A stretch of DNA of 64,000 nucleotides from Flaveria trinervia (lineage: Eukaryota; Streptophyta; Magnoliopsida; Asterales; Asteraceae), in NCBI GenBank assembly GCA_025506515.1, contig CM046456.1, positions 11,236,024-11,300,023 on the forward strand, given 5' to 3'. Both the position numbers and the translations under genes were made by a program. Shown here piece after piece: positions 56,472 to 64,000 of the stretch (position 1 is its first letter; the number at the start of each line of letters is the position of its first letter). Under the pieces are notes generated by a model. That model ran no database searches, was not told the origin of the DNA, and worked only from the letters and a program-made list of their open reading frames with translations.

Positions 56472-58131
56472 TTTAACACCCGGAAATTTTCCTTGAATCC
56501 GACGAAAGAATAAAAGAAATAAAGTCCAAAGTCGAAAGACCAAACTCACCAACGAGAGAGACTTGGATGAGTGGGGCTATAAAAGGGGGAGGGCAGCCAC
56601 ACCCTCCCCATTCTTGCCAAAACTCAGCCAAGGGAGAAGAGAAGGAGAAAAAGAGGAGAGAAACTTGGTTCGGGTGGATTTGAGCGTGAAAATCATCGTG
56701 TAGTGGGTCAAATTGAAGCTCTACTCGACGGGATCATTTATGTGAGTTCTAGGACCCCTCTTTTACACTTTTTTGAATGATTTTGGGGTTGAAACACATC
56801 TGAAAACCATTTTTCAGGTATTTGGGTGTAAACCCATTTATGTATGTATGTGTATGTGTATGATTCGTTTGGGGCTTGATTTTGGGCTTGGTTGTGCTTG
56901 AATGGTGTCATGGTATGCTTCCCTAAGGTTTAGAATGTTTGATTTAAGCTCAAAAGAGGTTTGGAAGCCGAAAATGGCTGCTGCAGTTCGGGATGAACTG
57001 CATTCTCCACCCAGCTAGGGCTATGCGACTGGAGGTCCATGCGTCCGAATGGCATGCAACTGGGTCCATACGCACGAAAGGCGTGCGACTGAGGTTCATT
57101 CGTATGTGAGTAGTGCGACTGAGGGTCATACGCATGAGGGCTATGCGACTGAAGGAAATGCGGATGAAGGTCATGCGACTGAATGAAATGCGGATGAAGG
57201 TCATGCCACTGGAGTCCATACGCATGTCAGTCGTGCGATTGAGGTCCATACGCATAAAAGGTGTGCGACTGAGGGCCATTCACATGAAGGTCATGCGATT
57301 GAGGTCTAGACGCCCGGATGTCATGCGACGGAGGTTCATTCGCATGGGAAGCATGCGATTGGAGGCTATGCGACTGGAGGTCCTTTCTCCTGAGTGTTCT
57401 CATACGCATGGAAGACCATGCGACCGAATAGGGTCCATACGCCCAAATGATCATAGTATTGTCTGACTTTCAGGAAAGTGCGAAAGTAGGCTCGGACCTT
57501 CAGGGTTATAGATGATGTGATGGGCATGGATGATGTAAAATTATGTATGATGATGAACTGATGATGATGACGATGTGACACATGATGATGTGTGATGCCG
57601 TATGGTTATATGATGTGATGTGCGTGACTCATGTGATGTTTGATTTCGTGTGATTATGCATGTTGTATGTTATACATGATGTATGTTATGGGTGTGCAAT
57701 GTTGCCTTGTGTGATTGATTTGTATGTTTTTATGTCCTTATTATTATGTATGATTGTCTTCCCATGTTTGCGTTGAACGTTAATGAATGTAATGAAAGTA
57801 TTATGTAATGTAAAGTGGAAGATAATGAAAAGAGGAACGTAATGAATGAGTGAAGCATGAATGGATGGATGCAAGAGAAAGAAAGGAGGTTCACGACTCA
57901 TGAGGGTCGTTAGCTCAATTGTGTGTGTATTATAGCGTGTGATCTTGGCTAACTCATAAGGGGACGTGGACCAGTAGGAGGTTTTAGTTTGGTAACTGCT
58001 CTGATACGTGCGATTGGTATTTTACTGTGTGCTATGTAGCGTCAGAGTCGGCTACCTCATGTGGGTTCATACAAGCAGTAGGGGTTTCAGTTTTGGTAAA
58101 TGCCGATACGTGTGATGTGGTATTTGCTGTG
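56472..58131 (+). repeat. 3' LTR of element III, interrupted
   Basis: It matches 30836 to about 32480. The match stops exactly where the minus-strand chromovirus LTR begins (TGTCACACC, 58132). The rest would lie beyond the right edge. TATAAAAG is at 56578-56585. It carries the GCGACTGAGG array at 57010-57430. Confidence 0.88.
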
Positions 58132-60603
58132 TGTCACACCCCAACCTTGACGGCGGAATCGTCGAGATGTGAGGGTTAAGATTGTTCACAGCCACATAAC
58201 GCTATATTTAAGTGTAAATATCAAAGTTACAAGTTTCAAAAGTCATTACAAACATAAGCCACAAAACATGAAATAATCCCAAATAAAACAAAACGTAGCA
58301 TAACATTTATTTATTTAACTAGGTCCAAGTCCTAGTTTTATTTCCAAGCTTCAAAAGTCCACTTTAAACTTGGGGATTTCCTGAAACATGATAAAAATAA
58401 AAGTCAACTAAAAATAGTTGGTGAGTTTCCAAGGTTTTTATACATAAGATGATAAAGTTACAAGTAGCAATTCATGTCATAGGTCATAAGCAAGTAAGGT
58501 TATAGAACACATATCGTCACAACCAAACCTCGACTTGATTACAAGTATAAAAGATTGGCTAAGTGTATTTGGTTCCCATGATGAACAAGCATACGTCCAG
58601 GAGCGGCAATACCTCGGCTTTAGCACCAAATAGGCTTGTCAGGCCCAAAGATCTAAGACGTCGCCAGGCTAGCAATAGTTAATGATTGTAAACAAACTAT
58701 GTATCTATAAAACACTTACAATACACAAATAACCATGACATAATAATAAGATGAATTGCATGTGCTTACAAGTCTCAAACGTTTATAAGTGTACAATGTA
58801 TAGATAATCATGTTTCACCCCCAAGTTGTGTGAAATAAAATAAAATGGGGCAAGGAAAACTCACGTGATAATATGTATATAATGGAGATTATTTAAGAAT
58901 AGTAAACGTCGTTCCAAGATGAACGTCACAAGGCACCTAAACATATGTAATTACAAGATTTAAGTTTAATAATTGAATTATTGATTTAACGAGAGTTAAA
59001 ATTTCGAGTGGAGTTTGAGGGTCTTTGTAGTCGTCTAAAAAAAGTACAAAGATATATACCATTTGTGTAATTTATTATAAAAAAAATAACATTAATTCAA
59101 CGATAATAACTAGTGAAGTTAAATATAAACTTGAATAAATATATGAAATAATCAAAATTTTAACGATAATAACTTAATAGTAATATTTGGACCAATAATA
59201 ATTTATTAATTTATCATTCAAAGTCCATTTTAATAGAAATTATCCAAGAACATCCTTTGTTAAAATTCTTTTTTTTTTTTTTTAATTAATTAACTTTAGA
59301 AAAATTATAGAAAATAATTGATGTCTTTGAAAAATATTTAGAGTTTACAAAAACCTTTTTTATATTATTAAAAATTTTCTATAATTTTTAAGGGCTGAAA
59401 AGCCTTTAAAAAATGTTTGAGGGTGCCCGGGTTCGAACCCGGGACCTCTAGGTGGTGATGAGAGCGTTTAACCAGTGAACCAAGGCATCCAGCCGCGGTA
59501 GATCTTGGTTTTTAAACATAAAAACCCACATAAACAAAACCCCCAATTTCATAAGAACCCTAGTTCGAATTTGAATCAAATTAGGCGTTAAATCGATGTT
59601 GTTAATGGTAAAGATCATGGGGCTTTTGTTCCCCATGTAAAATCGAGCATGTACATGTATTAATTACCCGATTCGAAGATGTGTGATGATGAACAGACGA
59701 AGTTTCAACCGAAGAACAAGTCGCGACCGTGAGTGCAAATAGTTCAAGTAATCTTCAATGATATTCAAATCAAAGGTGCAGATAGCTTCGTGTGATGGTC
59801 TGGACTCAAAGCCCTCTGTCAATTTTGATCTTTGAACACAATAGGGTAGTGTTCGACTAGTGTGCAGGTCGCGATGAGGATGATGCTTAAATTCGTTGAT
59901 TATGTTTGATTCAGGTGAAATTGAAAGGTGTAAACGATTGGAGATAGACAGAAGATTGATTGTACTCAGTTAATTCGATTATTATTGTGTTTTAATGACA
60001 AAACGGTCATGAGTTAAAAGAGTTTCGGTTATATGATCGAATTGACTTGGTAACCGATGTATAACTCGATTTTTAAGTGCATTCAAGTTCGAAGCACGTA
60101 TGCGAAGCGATTCGGATAAAGTTCGGCTACGAAACAACCGTTTTTTTGATGTTTTAATCTCGCCGGACTTGGCCGGAATGTGGCCGGAGTCGCGGCCGGA
60201 ATTACGGGAAGGGCGGGGGTTGGGTTGAAATTTGAATGTTACACTTGGCCCCTTTTAGTTTAACGTTAACATTTCATGCTTAAAGTTCTATATTAAGTTC
60301 CAAATTGACAAAAACAACCCCCAAGCTTAAATTAAGTTTATAATTTAATATAGTTAAGTTTATAAATCTTTATTATTAGTAATCTCTTATTACTAATACT
60401 ATTATTCAATATTATTACTTATTATTATATTTACTTTTATTAATATTAACCTTATTATTATTATACATACCTAACATTTCATGAAACCCAATTACAAAAT
60501 AATAAACACAAACAATCACAAAAGTTTCAAAATTGACAAAGATAACCTTTGTAAGAGTAAAAAGTTAACTTTTAGTTAACAAAAAAAAATACGAGATGTT
60601 ACA
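58132..60603 (-). repeat. 3' LTR of the chromovirus
   Basis: 2.47 kb, reading TGTAACATCTCG...GGGGTGTGACA on the minus strand. It is the same family as the solo LTR 3231-5723 (inverted), with many differences. It contains a tRNA-like segment at 59429-59482. Confidence 0.93.
59429..59482 (-). other. tRNA-like segment in chromovirus LTR
   Basis: On the minus strand TGGTTCACTGGTTAA (A-box-like) is followed by CCCGGGTTCGAACCCGGGC (B-box/T-arm with an extended stem). The pair is conserved with the solo LTR at 4390-4443. Confidence 0.55.
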
Positions 60604-60616
60604 GTCTCCCCAACTT
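60604..60616 (-). promoter_or_regulatory. Polypurine tract of the chromovirus
   Basis: The minus strand reads AAGTTGGGGAGAC, directly before the LTR TGTAACA. Confidence 0.85.
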
Positions 60617-60651
60617 GAAAGAATTTCGTCCCGAAATTAAGAAAAATGAAA

Positions 60652-60985
60652 CTATACAAATAAGAACGGGTATTTCTTCTTCATGTGCTCCTCTCGTTCC
60701 CAAGTAAATTCAGCGCCACGTTTATTTTCCCAACGAACCTTGACGATTGGGGTTGTTGTGGTTCTAGTCTTTTTCATTATGCGGTCCATGATCTCAACAG
60801 GTTTCTCGACAAAATGTAATGACTCGTCGATCTGGATGTCTTCCAGCGGAACATGCAGACTTTCGTCAGCCAAACACTTTCTCAAATTTGAGACGTGAAC
60901 ACCGGATGAATTCCACTAAGGTCGGAAGGTAACTCTAGTTTATAAGCCACTTTCCCAATCCTTTTCAGGATTTTGAAAGGTCCTA
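60652..60985 (-). CDS. Chromodomain at the integrase C-terminus
   Basis: The frame 60652-60885 has LHFVEKPVEIMDRIMKK, IVKVRWENKRGAEFTWER and EEHMKKKYPFLF. These are the three strands and helix of a plant chromovirus chromodomain, thought to steer integration by binding chromatin. Upstream, APRFVGPFKILKRIGKVAYK is in another frame; a one-base loss near 60898 (CC to C) separates them. It ends at a stop close to the polypurine tract. Confidence 0.9.
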
Positions 60986-61988
60986 CAAACCTTGGAGCCA
61001 GTTTGCCCTTCTTTCCAAAGCGAACCACACCTTTCCACGGTGAGACCTTGAGAAGAACCAACTCCCCAACTTGGAATTCAATGGCTTACGTCGCTTGTCA
61101 GCATAACTCTTTTGACGACTTCTCGCCACTTCAAGGTTCTTGCGGATAATAGAAACTTTATCGGTCGTCTCTTGTATAAGTTCAGGACCAGTGATGAAGT
61201 TTTCACCAATGTCGGTCCAACAGATCGGTGAACGACATTTACGACCATAAAGTGCTTCAAACGGTGCCATCTTGATACTCGAGTGATAACTATTGTTATA
61301 CGAAAATTCCGCGAGCGGTAGATGCGTATCCCAATCGCCACCAAAGTCAAGAACAACAGGCGTAGCAAATCCTCCAAGGTTTGGATCGTTCGCTCGGTTT
61401 GACCATCAGTTTGAGGATGGTAAGCCGTGCTTAATCCAATTGAGTACCCAAGAGTTCTTGCATAGACGACCAAAAATGCGAAGTGAAACGAGCATCTCGG
61501 TCGGATATGATGTGCAGAGGTACCCCATGACGACTTACAATCTCATCAACGTATATACGAGCTAACTTTGATGTCTTGTAAGTGTCACGTATGGGTATAA
61601 AATGTGCCGACTTGGTCAATCGGTCAACGATCACCCATATGCTATCATGTCCTCGAGAGGTTCGGGGTAGCTTTGTTATGAAGTCCATGGATATGTGTTC
61701 CCATTTCCACATAGGGATCTCGGGTTGCTCAAGTAATCCACTTGGACGTTGATGTTCGGCTTTAACTTTCGTACATGTGAGGCACTTAGCTACATACGTC
61801 GCTATGTCTTTCTTCATTCCAGGCCACCAATATTGACCACGTAGGTCCATGTACATCTTATCGGAACCAGGATGAATAGAATAACGAGTTTGATGAGCTT
61901 CGTTCATAATAAAGGTACGAATGTTATCGCGATTTGGAACCCAAATACGATTGGCGAAGTACATCAATCCATTGGATTTTGTTTCCAA
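60983..61988 (-). CDS. Chromovirus integrase
   Basis: The frame 61431-61988 has the zinc domain (HPGSDKMYMDLRGQYWWPGM, CLTCTKVKAEHQRP), MDFITKLP (first Asp) and IISDRDARFTSHFW (second Asp). The frame 61078-61473 has TAYHPQTDGQTERTIQTLED with the catalytic Glu. The frame 60983-61270 has MAPFEALYGRKCRSP and the C-terminal RQKSYADKRRKPL. Indels near 61450 and 61290 break it into three. All catalytic residues are present. Confidence 0.93.
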
Positions 61989-61993
61989 TTGGG

Positions 61994-63842
61994 TTAGAAG
62001 GTATGCTCCAACTCATCCTTCATTCTCCCTTCTCGTTGAACCATTTGTTGAGCCTCCAGGATGCTAGACTCGATGTCACTCTCTATTCTCAGGTTTTGTA
62101 GTAGTACGGTGGTCTCATTGACATCTAGTCGAATTTCAGTATCGAACTCTCCCAAGGTGTCAAACCATTGACGTCGATCTCGAATTTCTTGAAATGAGAT
62201 CATCTTGTTGTGAATCTTTCGGCTCAGTGCATCGGCCACAACGTTTGCTTTACCAGGATGGTAACGAATGTCACAATCATAGTCACTAATCAACTCCACC
62301 AACGACGTTGTCTCATGTTGAGTCTTTTTGATTGAAAACGTGTTGAAGGCTTTTGTGATCGGTGTAGACTATACATTGCGTACCATACAGGTAGTGCCTC
62401 CAAATCTTCAAAGCAAATACAACAGCACCAAGCTCGAGATCATGAGTTGTGTAATTCACCTCGTGAACCTTCAATTGCCTCGATGCGTAAGCTATGACCT
62501 TCCCTCGTTGCATAAGAACACAACCAAGGCCTTGCTTAGATGCATCACAATACACGGTGAAATCGTCGTTTCCATCGGGTAGGGTCAATATAGGAGCATT
62601 GCACAACTTATGCTTTAACGCTTCAAAAGCTTCTTCTTGCTCGGTACCCCACTCGAATGGTTTATTCTTTTGTGTCAAAGTAGTGAGCGGCTTCGCGATC
62701 CTCGAGAAATTGGCGATGAATCGCCGATAATAACCAGCAAGACCAAGAAAAGAACGAACTTCGGTAGGAGTTGTAGGAATACACCAATTCTTCACAGCTT
62801 CCACCTTTGCAGGATCAACGTGAATCCCTTGGCTATTCACCACGTGTCCTAGAAATTGAACTTCTTCGAGCCAGAAATCACACTTCGAGAACTTTGCGTA
62901 CAATTGCTCTTTCTTTAACAACTCAAGAACCAATCTCAAATGCAGCTCATGATCGGTGTTGGACTTGGAATAGATAAGTATGTCATCAATAAAGACGATC
63001 ACAAACTTGTCTAGATAAGGCTTGCATACTCGGTTCATGAGATCCATGAAGACAGCAGGAGCATTGGTTAAACCAAAAGGCATCACCATAAACTCATAGT
63101 GTCCATAACGAGTACGAAAAGCAGTCTTTGGAATGTCATCCTCATGAACTCGTAATTGATGATATCCAGAACGTAGATCAATTTTCGAGAATATGGCAGC
63201 TCCTTGAAGTTGATCAAACAAGTCATCGATGCGAGGAAGAGGATAACGATTCTTGATGGTAAGTTTGTTAAGCTCGCGATAATCGATGCACATACGAAAC
63301 GATCCATCTTTCTTCTTCACGAAAAGAACAGGTGCACCCCAAGGCGAAGAACTAGGACGGATGAAGCCCTTCTCGGACAGCTCTTGCAGTTGACAAGAGA
63401 GTTCTTGCATTTCCGATGGTGCAAGCCGATACGGTGACTTGGCCACGGGGTTTGCTCCCGGTATCAAGTCAATTTTAAACTCGACTTCACGCACGGGAGG
63501 TAAACCACTAAGGTCATCGGGAAATACTTCAGGAAAGTCTCGTACGATAGGGACATCCTTAAGTTCTTTCCCTTTGACTTTCGTGTTGACCACATAAGCC
63601 AAGAAGGCCATATACTTCTTGTTTAAGCACTTTCGGGCTTGAGTGCAAGACATGAGTTTAAGCCCTTTAGAAGATTTTTCACCGAACACCTTCAACGTAT
63701 CTCCAGAGGGTAACGGTATACGAATGCACTTCTCGAAACAAATGATCTCAGCATGGTGTTTGGCTAACCAATCCATACCAATGATGACGTCAAACTTCCA
63801 AGTTTCATAGGGATAAGATCGATAAGAAATCATGCGTGTCAA
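61994..63842 (-). CDS. Chromovirus reverse transcriptase and RNase H
   Basis: The 509-residue frame (62313-63842) contains IIGMDWLAKHHA (end of protease), VPIVRDFPEVFPDDLSGLPP, RMCIDYRELNKLTIKNRYPL, DLRSGYHQLRV and FVIVFIDDILIYSK with the catalytic FIDD in place of YxDD. FLGLAGYYRRFI follows, then RNase H (TVYCDASKQGLGCVLMQ, VYTDHKSL). Two one-base losses near 62300 and 62320 (GGG to GG in one) shift it to the frame 61994-62302, with WVELISDYDCDIRY-like and ADALSRK. Confidence 0.94.
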
Positions 63843-64000
63843 GACTTAAGATGCAATCACGAACGATAACGTCAACGGTAATTGGTTCTCCATCGGCAAC
63901 TTCAACAGTAAGAGGTCTTTCTAGTTTCGTATGTGGCTTAGCAAGTATGGGTTCAAACTCTAATGAAACAAAACTTTTATCGGCTCCAGAATCAAATAGG
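63843..64000 (-). CDS. Chromovirus aspartic protease, partial
   Basis: At the right edge the minus strand reads LFDSGADKSFVS, the retroviral-type protease active site (Asp codon 63991-63993), then VEVADGEPITV and CILSLD. A one-base shift near 63843 separates it from the RT frame. The N-terminus and gag lie outside the window. Confidence 0.88.

Larger units (their letters stand above)
58132..64000 (-). mobile_element. Tekay-like chromovirus (Ty3/Gypsy), 3' part
   Basis: On the minus strand the order is protease (from the right edge), RT, RNase H, integrase, chromodomain, polypurine tract (60604-60616), 3' LTR (58132-60603). RT before integrase is the Gypsy order, and a chromodomain after integrase marks a chromovirus. 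gag and the 5' LTR are outside the window. It inserted into the 3' LTR of element III. Confidence 0.93.

Noticed and set aside
3231..60603. 3231-5723 and 58132-60603 as the two LTRs of one element
   Set aside because: They are in opposite orientation, and the left copy has its own perfect target duplication.

Overview
The window is plant nuclear DNA made almost entirely of transposable elements. It is most likely from a eudicot, probably the daisy family: it holds Ty1/Copia and Ty3/Gypsy LTR retrotransposons, tRNA-Met primer sites (TGGTATCAGAGC), a plant family-1 UDP-glycosyltransferase and long AT-rich spacers. The family-level guess rests on my recollection of similar elements and is weaker than the rest. 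I found no prokaryotic or organellar block, rRNA or CRISPR.

Layout. 1-3225: AT-rich DNA with a TA/CA microsatellite. 3231-5723: solo LTR of a Tekay-like Gypsy family, with 5-bp target duplication AATCG. 6470-8275: small non-autonomous LTR element (E). 8403-20815: near-complete 12.4-kb Copia element A on the minus strand (TSD CGATG) with gag, pol and a 3.8-kb third reading frame (ORF3), a Sirevirus-like layout. 22433-24897: two-exon UGT83A-like glycosyltransferase gene broken by single-base indels; it is the only recognisable host gene. 24898-27400: AT-rich spacer. 27400-30835: decayed Copia element F. The rest is a nest inside F. Gypsy element III (left LTR 30836-33252, right LTR from 56472) holds a composite insertion C (33672-55827, TSD CACGG), which holds the second 12.3-kb Copia element B (38179-50457, TSD CAACC). 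The right LTR of III is cut at 58132 by a minus-strand Tekay-type chromovirus that runs off the right edge. The solo LTR at 3231 belongs to that chromovirus family.

How the parts relate. The enzymes are standard retrotransposon functions: Gag, aspartic protease, integrase, reverse transcriptase and RNase H. The most interesting signal is ORF3. A, B and C all carry it: a related N-terminal domain, a Pro/Ser/Thr-rich stretch, a short coiled coil and a C-terminal region. In C it is the only sizeable coding content and occurs twice in opposite orientation. C is also bounded by a perfect target duplication but has two different LTRs. A, B and the C/III group each have a private short motif repeated in their LTRs and in other fixed places.

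Caution. Many reading-frame breaks in A, the chromovirus and the UGT gene look like one-base changes in homopolymers, and the two LTRs of A differ mainly by one-base indels. Some apparent decay may therefore be assembly error. Boundaries inside C are approximate.
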